A stretch of DNA of 64,000 bases from Pseudoalteromonas sp. A601 (GTDB taxonomy: Bacteria > Pseudomonadota > Gammaproteobacteria > Enterobacterales > Alteromonadaceae): assembly GCF_002165575.1 (NCBI RefSeq), contig NZ_MXQF01000002.1, forward strand, positions 1-64,000, in the 5' to 3' direction. Below, piece by piece: positions 48,127 through 56,344 of the stretch; the first letter of the stretch is position 1, and every line of letters starts with the position of its first letter. The position numbers were made by a program, and so were the translations under genes. Under the pieces are notes generated by a model. That model had not been told where the DNA came from, did no database searches, and saw only the letters and a list, made by a program, of their open reading frames with translations.

Positions 48127-49512
48127 ATGAAAAACAACTTATCTATTACTGAATATTTTTCTTACTTTAAAGACAAGCGATTAATTAACGTTTTCATATT
48201 TGGTATGAGTAGCGGTTTTCCATGGGTATTAATTGGCTCTGTAATGTCTGCATGGCTAAAAGATGAAGGTTTGAGTCGCAGCATGATAGGCTTATTCGGT
48301 ATCGTCTTTGGCGCTTATAGTATTAACTTTTTATGGTCACCCTTGATTGATCGCATCAAACTCCCTCTATTATATAATTGGCTCGGTCAGCGCCGTAGCT
48401 GGATCCTCTTTTGCCAAAGCTTTATTTTAATTGGTGTACTGTTATTAGCAGGGCTTAATATAACAGACCACTTAGCCATCGCTGCTGCATTATGCTTATT
48501 AATTGCTATCGCATCAGCCACGCAAGATATTGCCATCGATGCGTTCCGAATTGATACACTCGAGGAAAACGAAAGTCATAAAGCCACAGCTGCTGCGGCA
48601 ATGGCAACTTCAGGTTGGTGGAGCGGTTATGCATTACTCGGCGCAATCCCCTTTTATATGGCGGATATTCCGAGCATTGATTGGCCACAAGTTTATTACT
48701 TTTTAGCTGCTTTAATGCTCTTACTGATGAGCTGTGTATTTTGGGCAAAAGAGCCTAAATCAAACCGTGAAGCAGTCCATGCTGAACTTGAGCGCATTTA
48801 CCAAGCAAAGCTTGCAAGTAACAATCAATATTCGCAATCAGCCAAGATAGTGGCATGGTTAGCCGTGACGGTGATAGACCCTTTTAGAACCTTTTTTTCC
48901 CGTAACGGAGTTAAAACAGCTTTAGCACTGCTTGCCTTTATATTCTTATTTAAAATTGGCGAAGCTTTTTTAGCCCGTATGTCTATTGTGTTTTATAAAG
49001 AGGTCGGTTTTTCAAACACCCAAATTGCCAATTATTCAAAACTGGGCACTGGGCTAATCACCATTGTGTTTGCCTTTTTAGGCAGTATTTTTAACCATAA
49101 ATACGGCATAGTTAAAGGCCTATTTATAAGTGGTGTAGCAATGGCTGCATCAAATTTAATGTTTTCATGGATTGCAGTTGCAGGCCCCCAAGAGCATTTA
49201 TATGCTATGGCTATTGTTGTTGATGGTTTCACTCAAGCATGGTCTCTAGTGGCTATGGTGGCATTTATATCAATGCTCTGCGACCGTGCTTTTAGTGCGA
49301 CGCACTATGCACTGTTAGCATCTTTAGGTAATTTAGGTAGAACTTTGCTTTCGAGTTACAGTGGCGTGGTAATTGATGATTGGCTAGGCGGGAACTGGTC
49401 GTTATTCTTTATTTTAACAGCATTAATGGTGTTGCCGTCGTTAGTGTTTTTATATCTTATTAGGCATAAATTGTATGAGCTTGAAAATAGCTATCACAAC
49501 AATAATAAATAA
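48127..49512 (+). CDS. ampG: AmpG-family muropeptide permease
   Basis: The 461-residue MFS transporter has 12-14 helices. GMSSGFPWVLIGSVMSAWLKDEGLSRSMIGLFG and NFLWSPLIDRIKLP, plus ATQDIAIDAFRID, are AmpG hallmarks. It imports GlcNAc-anhydro-muropeptides for peptidoglycan recycling. It is the third gene after yajG and ppi; linkage to yajG supports the call. Confidence 0.92.
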   Translation: MKNNLSITEYFSYFKDKRLINVFIFGMSSGFPWVLIGSVMSAWLKDEGLSRSMIGLFGIVFGAYSINFLWSPLIDRIKLPLLYNWLGQRRSWILFCQSFILIGVLLLAGLNITDHLAIAAALCLLIAIASATQDIAIDAFRIDTLEENESHKATAAAAMATSGWWSGYALLGAIPFYMADIPSIDWPQVYYFLAALMLLLMSCVFWAKEPKSNREAVHAELERIYQAKLASNNQYSQSAKIVAWLAVTVIDPFRTFFSRNGVKTALALLAFIFLFKIGEAFLARMSIVFYKEVGFSNTQIANYSKLGTGLITIVFAFLGSIFNHKYGIVKGLFISGVAMAASNLMFSWIAVAGPQEHLYAMAIVVDGFTQAWSLVAMVAFISMLCDRAFSATHYALLASLGNLGRTLLSSYSGVVIDDWLGGNWSLFFILTALMVLPSLVFLYLIRHKLYELENSYHNNNK

Positions 49513-49566
49513 AGTGTGAAAGCGCTTCCTTGCACTCACCGAAAAATTAATAAAAGAGACTAATAA

Positions 49567-49806
49567 TTAATCTTCTTTTAGTAATCCTAACCCTTCATAT
49601 GGGTCAACTTCTAACGCGTCACAATAGCGTAAAAATTCAATCACATCTAAACGACGCTCTTGGTTTTCAATTTTACCGATAAAAGAGTGCGGCGTACCAA
49701 GAACTTGTGCAAGGCTGCGCATTGTGTGACCCTTTTCATGGCGCTTAACTTTAAGCCATTTGGTCAACTTTGAGTTTTCTTCTGAAGAAACTGTTTTACC
49801 CATCAT
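49567..49806 (-). CDS. XRE-family helix-turn-helix regulator
   Basis: This small DNA-binding protein of 79 residues has an HTH_3 domain over about 14-70: LTKWLKVKRHEKGHTMRSLAQVLGTPHSFIGKIENQERRLDVIEFLRYCDAL. It carries no ligand-binding domain. The start was set at the ATG at 49804-49806 because AGGAG lies 9 bases before it; the ATG at 49813 abuts AGGAG with no space. The target is unknown. It has no toxin or phage partner nearby. Confidence 0.85.
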   Translation of the reverse strand: MMGKTVSSEENSKLTKWLKVKRHEKGHTMRSLAQVLGTPHSFIGKIENQERRLDVIEFLRYCDALEVDPYEGLGLLKED

Positions 49807-50122
49807 AAAAAACATCTCCTACTTAGATGATTTAAAATTAAATTAAGAATGAAATTTGCCCGTCTCACTCTTGGATACATTATATACTATAACTACTACT
49901 GCTAAATAAAAAATTACGAGCCGACTCCATTTCAAGCTTCGTATTTTTATCCCCATTCAATTATTGTAAAACAAACAATAAAGTAAATACTCGATTATTC
50001 GTTCCTCTTTAATGTATCAAATAATTTATGTAAATGAACCTATTTTACGACAAATTATTTTTACTTTTAAAATTAGTGGTTTATGATGTAAATATGTAAA
50101 AATAAAGCGAAGAGAAAGAAAT
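49807..50122. promoter_or_regulatory. AT-rich divergent region between the XRE gene and a small membrane protein
   Basis: This 316-base gap holds AGGAG for the XRE gene (49816-49820) and a minus-strand TATAAT at 49879-49884 that would be its -10, with only a poor -35 (TTTAGC at 49901-49906). The rest is AT-rich with no recognisable gene. Confidence 0.4.
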
Positions 50123-50296
50123 ATGTTCCGGTTACTTTTTTTATTACCCATTATACTTTGCTTAGTTTGGTACTTTTTTCTTAAGAAAAATGGAGTCCCA
50201 ATTAAACAAGGTAAAAAAGGCTTTATATACATTTTAAGCTTTTCAGCCTTAGTTTTAGGTTTTTTTGTTCTAATGATCCAAGTCACTCATCAATAG
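50123..50296 (+). CDS. Small two-helix membrane protein (57 residues)
   Basis: This frame is translated from an ATG with AGAG 8 bases upstream. Two strongly hydrophobic segments (2-19, LLFLLPIILCLVWYFF, and 35-52, IYILSFSALVLGFFVLMI) flank a basic loop (KKNGVPIKQGKKG), which predicts a helical hairpin with the loop in the cytoplasm. I do not recognise the family. It stands alone, with a hairpin at its stop codon, convergent to the RND pump gene. The frame on the opposite strand is poorer and probably a shadow. Confidence 0.6.
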   Translation: MFRLLFLLPIILCLVWYFFLKKNGVPIKQGKKGFIYILSFSALVLGFFVLMIQVTHQ

Positions 50297-50306
50297 TGAG
50301 TGACTT
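50280..50306. terminator. Hairpin between the small membrane protein gene and the RND gene
   Basis: The arms AAGTCACTCA (50280-50289) and TGAGTGACTT (50297-50306), 10 perfect pairs with a 7-base loop, span the stop codon of the small gene. U tracts are weak on both sides, so termination is likely but not certain. Confidence 0.5.
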
Positions 50307-50314
50307 AATTTGAG

Positions 50315-53300
50315 CTAATTAGTACTTTTTCGCTCACGTAGCATTAATAGACATGGGGTTAAAACAAGCGTCAGTACCGTTGCAAATGAGAGTCCTCCTG
50401 CAACAGCTGTAGCAAGTTGTACCCACCACTGAGTCGATGGCGCACCAAAATCGATAGTCCGATTAAATAAATCGATATTGATTTGTAACACCATCGGCAT
50501 TAATCCTAAAATCGTCGTAACAGTCGTCAGTAACACGGGTCTTAAACGTTGTGCTCCAGTTCTTAAAATTGCATCTTCTATTGCCAGCCCCTGCTTACGT
50601 AAAACATTATAAGTATCTATTAATACAATATTATTATTAACAACAATACCTGCTAATGAAATCACCCCAATGCCTGACATTACAATACCAAATGGCTGCT
50701 GCAATACAAATAAGCCAAGAAAGACCCCAACTGTTGAAAATAACACAGCACTGAGAATTAAAAATGCTTGATAAAAGCTATTAAATTGAGTGACCAGGAT
50801 GATCCCCATAACAAACAACGCAACTAAAAATGCATTTTTTAAGAAAGCTTCAGACTCATCTTGATCTTCAGTTTCGCCGCGTACCTTTATTTTAACCCTA
50901 GGATCTAATCCCTGCTCTTTTAACTGTATTTGTAATCTTGGTAATGCCTTTGCTAACTGTTCACCAACCTTCATATCAGCGTTAATAGTGACTACGCGAT
51001 GGGCATCTACCCGACGAATAGTATCTACTTTTGGTGCAGCCTTGCGCTCAACAAAATGAGTTATGGGTACTTGCCCATGAATTGTTTTAACACGTAATGT
51101 TTCTAAACGCCCTAAATCACGTTTATCATGAGGAAAACGCACTCGAATATCAATTTCATCATCTACATCATCTGGGCGGTACTCACCAAGTTTTAAACCA
51201 TTTGTGATCAATTGTACATTTGCCCCGAGCATCGCCGCATCGGCACCAAAGCGTGCAGCATCAGCACGATTAAGCTTTAGTTGCCACTCAATGCCTGGCT
51301 TTGATGCGGTGTCGTCAACATTTCTAAAAGCCCCATCATTTTCAATTACTTGACGGATAACTTTAGCTTGTTGATTTAACACTTCAGGAAATTTCGAACT
51401 TAACTCAATACTCAGCGCCTTACCACCACCGGGGCCATTTTCATCTTTGCGCAGTTCAATCTCAACGCCAGCAAAGCTTGCGGTGATCTCATTTACCTGA
51501 CTAATAATGTCTTCGGCAGGAGCACGCTCATCCCAATCTTTTAGGCTCATTCTGAATGTACCAATCTGATCTTTACCACCTGTACGGGCATAGAGCGTTT
51601 TAATACCTTGCACATCCAAAATACGCGTTTCGATCTCTTTCATAATCACGTCTTTTTCATAAATAGACAGATCACTGTAAGAGCGTACTTTTATGTTCAC
51701 GCCGTTTGGTTCAACATCAGGGAAAAACTCAACACCTAACTTAGAAGCACCAAAAGCAAAAAACACTGCGATAGAGAACACAATAGCCGCCAACAATGTC
51801 CACCAAGGGCTATTTATCGCTCGATTAAGTAATCGGACATAGCGCCCAGAAAACCCTGACAATTGAGTTAAGTCGCCTGATTCAGCTAATGCTAAATCCC
51901 TTTTTTGCTGCGCCGTTAATGGTCGTGTTTTACCTATTAAGCCACCAATTGTAGGCACAAACACTAAAGCCATTAATAATGAGGCAGTTAATGTCGCGAT
52001 TAATGTAATTGGCAAGTACTTCATAAACTCCCCCATCATGCCAGGCCAGAATATCAGCGGTGCAAAGGCAGCTAAGGTGGTTGCCGTTGAAGCGATAATA
52101 GGCCATGCCATACGCTCTGCGGCTATTTTATAAGCTTGCTTGCGGGACTTTCCTTCACTCATAGCTCGATCAGCGAATTCAGTAACAACGATGGCACCAT
52201 CAACCAACATACCAACCGCCATAATAAGTGCGAATAACACCACAATGTTCACAGTTAGACCAAATAGAGATATGACTAAAATGCCCGTTAAAAAAGAGCC
52301 AGGTATCGCAATTCCAACTAAGAATGCAGTACGCGCCCCCAGTACAGCCACAATCACAATAACCACCAACAGAACTGCTGATAACACATTATTTTGTAAG
52401 TCAGAAAGCATCATTTCAACATCTTTTGACATATCACCGGTGTAATCAACACGAATATGATCTGGCCATATTTTTTGAGCTTGAGTAACGACCTGTTTGA
52501 CTTGTGCGACTGTGTCGATGATGTTTTCACCAGCACGCTTTTTCACTTCTAACGACACAGCTTGGCGCCCATTGATGCGTGCTATGGAGCTAGGATCTTT
52601 ATATGCGCGACGAATTTTCGCGACATCCATAAAGCGAACAACTCTATCGCCAACGACTTTAACTGGTTGCTCCATTACATCTTGAATAGTCTCAAATACT
52701 GAGGGTATTTTTACTGCAAAACGCCCTTTACCTGTATCCAATGTGCCCGCAGCAACCAAACGATTATTATTAGATAACAACTGAATAATATCGTTTGGTT
52801 CTAGTCCATAGGAGATCATCGCAAGTGGATCAACTTCAATTTCGACCATATCTTCACGATCGCCTCCCACATCAACCTCTAATACACTCGAGATACTTTC
52901 AAGTTCATCTTTTAAGTTTCGCGCAAGCGTCAATAAACCTCGTTCTGGTGAATCGCCAGAGAGTGTTAGAGTAATTGTAGGTTGCTCATCTTCCATGAGA
53001 ATTTCGTGAACTTCTGGCTCTTCTGATTCCGAAGGCAATTTAGCTTTGGCTAAGCTTACTTTATCACGCACATCGGCAAGCGCCTCTTTGGGGTCCATAC
53101 CGGCTATAAATTCTAATGTTACCGACGCATGACCTTCGCTGGCCACCGCAGTCATTTCTTTTACGCCCTCAATAGAACGTAATTCAATCTCCATTGGCCG
53201 AACCAATAAACGTTCCGCGTCTTCTGGAGAAATACCATCATGAATAATAGACACATAGATAAACGGGATGGTTACATCAGGGTTCGCTTCTTTAGGAATA

Positions 53301-53395
53301 TTTTGATACGTCACCCAGCCTGAAATTAATAACAGTATGAATATAGATAGTACTGTACGAGTATGGTTGAGCGACGCTTCTATTAAGTTCTTCAT
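50315..53395 (-). CDS. RND efflux pump permease (AcrB/HAE1-like)
   Basis: The 1,026-residue inner-membrane pump has the RND layout: 12 helices and two large periplasmic loops (about 35-335 and 560-860). The helix 4 motif is VGMLVDGAIVV, so only D399 of the AcrB Asp pair is present and the second is G400. It extrudes drugs, lipids or other hydrophobic compounds by proton antiport; the substrate is unknown. It follows its adaptor gene by 3 bases. No TolC-type gene or regulator is adjacent. Confidence 0.92.
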   Translation of the reverse strand: MKNLIEASLNHTRTVLSIFILLLISGWVTYQNIPKEANPDVTIPFIYVSIIHDGISPEDAERLLVRPMEIELRSIEGVKEMTAVASEGHASVTLEFIAGMDPKEALADVRDKVSLAKAKLPSESEEPEVHEILMEDEQPTITLTLSGDSPERGLLTLARNLKDELESISSVLEVDVGGDREDMVEIEVDPLAMISYGLEPNDIIQLLSNNNRLVAAGTLDTGKGRFAVKIPSVFETIQDVMEQPVKVVGDRVVRFMDVAKIRRAYKDPSSIARINGRQAVSLEVKKRAGENIIDTVAQVKQVVTQAQKIWPDHIRVDYTGDMSKDVEMMLSDLQNNVLSAVLLVVIVIVAVLGARTAFLVGIAIPGSFLTGILVISLFGLTVNIVVLFALIMAVGMLVDGAIVVTEFADRAMSEGKSRKQAYKIAAERMAWPIIASTATTLAAFAPLIFWPGMMGEFMKYLPITLIATLTASLLMALVFVPTIGGLIGKTRPLTAQQKRDLALAESGDLTQLSGFSGRYVRLLNRAINSPWWTLLAAIVFSIAVFFAFGASKLGVEFFPDVEPNGVNIKVRSYSDLSIYEKDVIMKEIETRILDVQGIKTLYARTGGKDQIGTFRMSLKDWDERAPAEDIISQVNEITASFAGVEIELRKDENGPGGGKALSIELSSKFPEVLNQQAKVIRQVIENDGAFRNVDDTASKPGIEWQLKLNRADAARFGADAAMLGANVQLITNGLKLGEYRPDDVDDEIDIRVRFPHDKRDLGRLETLRVKTIHGQVPITHFVERKAAPKVDTIRRVDAHRVVTINADMKVGEQLAKALPRLQIQLKEQGLDPRVKIKVRGETEDQDESEAFLKNAFLVALFVMGIILVTQFNSFYQAFLILSAVLFSTVGVFLGLFVLQQPFGIVMSGIGVISLAGIVVNNNIVLIDTYNVLRKQGLAIEDAILRTGAQRLRPVLLTTVTTILGLMPMVLQINIDLFNRTIDFGAPSTQWWVQLATAVAGGLSFATVLTLVLTPCLLMLRERKSTN

Positions 53396-53398
53396 CGG

Positions 53399-54490
53399 TT
53401 ACTCGCCAGCTTTATCGTCTACGTTCATATATACAGGCTCAACAATATCGCCCTCTCGAACAAAGCCTTGACCAAGGGTTATCACATTTGCTGTTTCACC
53501 TAACCCCCAAAGCCAAACCCCTTCTGCTGTCGATTTGGCGAGTTCAACACTTTTAAATACCACTTTATTTTTATCATCAATGATTTTTACGCCAATGTTT
53601 CCCTCATCATCGAGCGCCATATACGCAGGACTAAGTAACATGGCCGGTGCTGATTGCAATTCAATATCAAGCTGAGTTGAAAAGCCGGCTTTAAAGGTCA
53701 TATTTGGGTTTGAAAATGCAGCTTCAACTCTAAACGTATTAGTACTTTCGTCGGCGACTGAGGCGATATAGCGAATTTTACCAGGGTAAGTTTTATCATT
53801 TAACACATGGGCATGCACGCCTTGACCAACTTCTAAACCGAGTATTTCTTTTTGTGTTGCATTTGCTCTTACCACTAATGGGTCAAGATCCGCTAATTCT
53901 AAAATTGGGTCACCAATGCCAACATAGTCACCTATTTGCACAACGCGTTTATTAATTATGCCACTAAATGGGGCACGAACTTCTGTCCGCTGAAGTTGTA
54001 ATTTGAGCCCAGCTAACCGCGCCTTTCCTTGTGCAAGTATCGCTTCGCTGCGCATAGTTTGCACGCGATCTTGCAGCCCTTGATCACGTAGTGACAGCGC
54101 CCCTTCGTACTCTGCGGTATATTGCTTTAAAAGTGCTGTTGCAGAGCCTATTTGCGCTGCCAAATCTGATTTATCCAATTCTAAGATTAGCTGACCTTGC
54201 TCGACAAACTGACCTTCTTCAACATAGATTTTCTCAACTTCACCTGCTTGGCGGGCGCTCACTTTGGCTAATTTATCCGGTTGTGATTTACCATAAAACG
54301 ACAATGTTTTTTTAATATCCTGCGCAACAAGTTTAACAACTTGTACTTTGGCAACCTTTTCCACAGCTTTAATTGTTTCTTCGTCATTTGCCTGAGAGCT
54401 TCCTGAGCTCATCCAGATAACAATAAAAACGATAATAGATAAAGCTAAAATGTAGGGTTTTTGTTCGAGTTGCTTGGCGAGCTTTTTCAA
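53399..54490 (-). CDS. RND periplasmic adaptor (membrane fusion protein)
   Basis: The 363-residue HlyD/AcrA-type adaptor has an N-terminal membrane helix (13-30), a split lipoyl domain (KVSARQAGEVEKIYVEEGQFVEQGQLILELD near 77-107 and VRAPFSGIINKRVVQIGDYVG near 167-187) enclosing a short coiled coil, then beta-barrel parts. It links the RND pump to an outer-membrane channel. The start is a TTG at 54488-54490 with AAGGA 9 bases before it. Confidence 0.92.
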   Translation of the reverse strand: MKKLAKQLEQKPYILALSIIVFIVIWMSSGSSQANDEETIKAVEKVAKVQVVKLVAQDIKKTLSFYGKSQPDKLAKVSARQAGEVEKIYVEEGQFVEQGQLILELDKSDLAAQIGSATALLKQYTAEYEGALSLRDQGLQDRVQTMRSEAILAQGKARLAGLKLQLQRTEVRAPFSGIINKRVVQIGDYVGIGDPILELADLDPLVVRANATQKEILGLEVGQGVHAHVLNDKTYPGKIRYIASVADESTNTFRVEAAFSNPNMTFKAGFSTQLDIELQSAPAMLLSPAYMALDDEGNIGVKIIDDKNKVVFKSVELAKSTAEGVWLWGLGETANVITLGQGFVREGDIVEPVYMNVDDKAGE

Positions 54491-54540
54491 CGCAGTGTTT
54501 CCTTATTAGAAATTAATTTATCGATGCGCAAACTGGTTTA

Positions 54541-54569
54541 ATAATAGGTAAGGGGGAGTCTTAGAGCAA
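54541..54569 (-). promoter_or_regulatory. Promoter candidate of the RND efflux operon
   Basis: On the minus strand there is a -35 TTGCTC (54564-54569), a 17-base spacer and a -10 TATTAT (54541-54546), about 50 bases before the TTG start. Confidence 0.4.
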
Positions 54570-54587
54570 TATAAAATAATGCAGACA

Positions 54588-54613
54588 CAAAAAAGCCGCT
54601 CTACAGCGGCTTT
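54588..54613 (-). terminator. Rho-independent terminator after erpA
   Basis: The arms AAAGCCGCT (54592-54600) and AGCGGCTTT (54605-54613) with loop CTAC are followed on the minus strand by a T run. Confidence 0.88.
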
Positions 54614-54624
54614 CTTATGATTTG

Positions 54625-54963
54625 TTAAACGCTAAAACTAGCGCCACACCCGCAGGTAGTGGTTGCGTTAGGGTTTGAGACAAAGAACCGAGCACCTTCT
54701 AAGCCTTCAGTGTAGTCAACAACACCATCGACTAAATATTGAATACTCATAGGATCAACTACGAGAGTTACGCCATTTTTTACGATTTCTAAATCGCCCG
54801 GGTTAGCTTTTTCGTCAAAAGTAAAACCATATTGGAAACCAGAACACCCACCACCGGTAACATATACACGTAGTTTAAGTTCTGGATTTTCTTCTTCATC
54901 AATTAATTGTTTAACACGAACAGCCGCAGCATCGCTAAATTTAATCGGTAATTCTTCTGACAT
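54625..54963 (-). CDS. erpA: Iron-sulfur cluster insertion protein ErpA
   Basis: The 112-residue A-type Fe-S carrier has the three cluster cysteines C40, C104 and C106 ([17 protein letters not shown]). It hands clusters to respiratory and isoprenoid enzymes such as IspG/IspH. I start at the ATG at 54961-54963, since GAGGGG lies 6-8 bases before it. An IscR-like site lies 39 bases upstream. Confidence 0.94.
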   Translation of the reverse strand: MSEELPIKFSDAAAVRVKQLIDEEENPELKLRVYVTGGGCSGFQYGFTFDEKANPGDLEIVKNGVTLVVDPMSIQYLVDGVVDYTEGLEGARFFVSNPNATTTCGCGASFSV

Positions 54964-55001
54964 ACCCAACCCCTCAATTCCTCTAATGGCGCGATTATCT
55001 A

Positions 55002-55026
55002 ATACCCTAGTGTTTTAATCAAGTAT
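55002..55026 (-). promoter_or_regulatory. IscR type 1-like binding site upstream of erpA
   Basis: Read on the minus strand the 25 bases begin ATACTTGATTAAAAC and end CTAGGGTAT. Against the type 1 IscR consensus as I recall it (ATAsyyGACTrwwwyAGTCrrsTAT), 22 of 25 positions fit. Position in front of erpA agrees with IscR repression of erpA in E. coli. The consensus is from memory. Confidence 0.6.
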
Positions 55027-55097
55027 AGTAAACAACTGCTGATTACTTTTATAAATAGATTATCATCAGTAGAATCCCTCACCTTAGCGAGGATTTG

Positions 55098-56210
55098 TTA
55101 AAAGTCAGTTTTTGCAGCGACAATTTCGCCACGCATATAGTAATAGTTTTTATCACCCGCGTCTGAATGTGTTGTTTCATCATAATCTGTGACTACAAAA
55201 CTTGTGACATCAGCTTCACTGATACGTTGTACACCATCACTATAGCTATGGTAATAGACCGCGCTTTTATCTTTAATGTAACTGCGTTTCAATTCTTTGA
55301 AAGTGTTAGGATCTAGCCCTTCAACAGCGTGGGTTTCACTGCCAGATAAATAGTAAATATTATTTATATCACGTGCGAATTCATAGTGTGTGGTGAGTAT
55401 TTCGAACGTTTTTAAGTCAGCCTCAGGGGCAATAATATCCGCACCATAATAAAGGTGACTTTTATCTTTAGCGTATGCCCTAAAAAGCACTTTGAAAGAA
55501 TCAAACTCAGCAGGTTTTAATCTTTCATCACCATAATAAATGATATATTCACCATCAGTTTCTGAGTAACTCCAGTTTTCATCAATACTTGCAAAGGTGT
55601 GCGGATTTGCCGCTTCAATTATTTGATTTCTTAAAATCACTTGCGTGTCATTAAACCAATACAACGTATGACCAATTAATCGCCCTGTTATATTGCGAGA
55701 ATCAACATTTCCTACCCGCTTACCAAAATAATAAAAGCTATGTTTATCGCTGGCATACAGTGATGCTGAGTGTTCATTTTCATAATCTTGTCGGTCATAA
55801 GTAGTAAAACTATCAGGGTCTGCTTCTGTGAGCTCGTTACCACTAAAATACACAGTGTCATTCACAACTGCATAGCCACTATTAGGCACCCCTTTGACCA
55901 TATTAATAAACAAACTGGAATAGCCAAAAACCACAAAAATAACACACACAACGACCGCGCTAATTTTTGCTAACAAAAAGCCATTAAAGCCTAAATAGTT
56001 AACTTCAAACAAACCCAGTAAAATAAAGATAGCGACGGGGTAGAGCAAAAATAACATAGCACTTAACACAGCCGTTTTACTATCTTGTGCACCAGGAGCT
56101 GCTAGCATCATTGGCGACATCATTACTATTAGTGGCCAAGCCATTAGCGCGAATGTAGTTATAATACTCATTACGGTGTGCATAGAGTCTTTCCAAATTT
56201 GAATATCCAT
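55098..56210 (-). CDS. DKNYY-domain membrane protein
   Basis: The 370-residue protein has three N-terminal membrane helices (about 10-35, 45-72, 76-104) and a periplasmic part made of repeated DKNYY-type units: DKHSFYYFGKRV, DKSHLYYGADII, DINNIYYLSGSE, DKSAVYYHSYSD and DKNYYYMRGEIV. The DKNYY family has no known function; the repeats may form a beta-propeller-like or solenoid fold. It is monocistronic, upstream of erpA and divergent from the ClC gene. Confidence 0.8.
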   Translation of the reverse strand: MDIQIWKDSMHTVMSIITTFALMAWPLIVMMSPMMLAAPGAQDSKTAVLSAMLFLLYPVAIFILLGLFEVNYLGFNGFLLAKISAVVVCVIFVVFGYSSLFINMVKGVPNSGYAVVNDTVYFSGNELTEADPDSFTTYDRQDYENEHSASLYASDKHSFYYFGKRVGNVDSRNITGRLIGHTLYWFNDTQVILRNQIIEAANPHTFASIDENWSYSETDGEYIIYYGDERLKPAEFDSFKVLFRAYAKDKSHLYYGADIIAPEADLKTFEILTTHYEFARDINNIYYLSGSETHAVEGLDPNTFKELKRSYIKDKSAVYYHSYSDGVQRISEADVTSFVVTDYDETTHSDAGDKNYYYMRGEIVAAKTDF

Positions 56211-56344
56211 TTCGGTGATTTTGCAAACTACCTTAAGCTATACCCAAAATCAATTTGCATTAAGTGAAAAACCAGTAAAAATCTCAAGGACTTCACCTTA
56301 CTATTTTGATAAACTCTCGTTAAATAAATGGCGAGGAAGAATGC

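Noticed and set aside
49517..49530. TGAAAGCGCTTCCT, resembling a LacI-type operator
   Set aside because: It lies after the ampG stop between convergent genes and loses symmetry at the right end; no promoter is there to control.
49567..49806. XRE regulator as antitoxin or phage repressor
   Set aside because: There is no toxin-sized partner overlapping or adjacent in the same direction, and no phage genes around.
50026..50286. Minus-strand frame of 86 codons opposite the small membrane protein
   Set aside because: It has no good ribosome site and a composition typical of the antisense of hydrophobic codons; the plus-strand 57-residue frame is the better gene.
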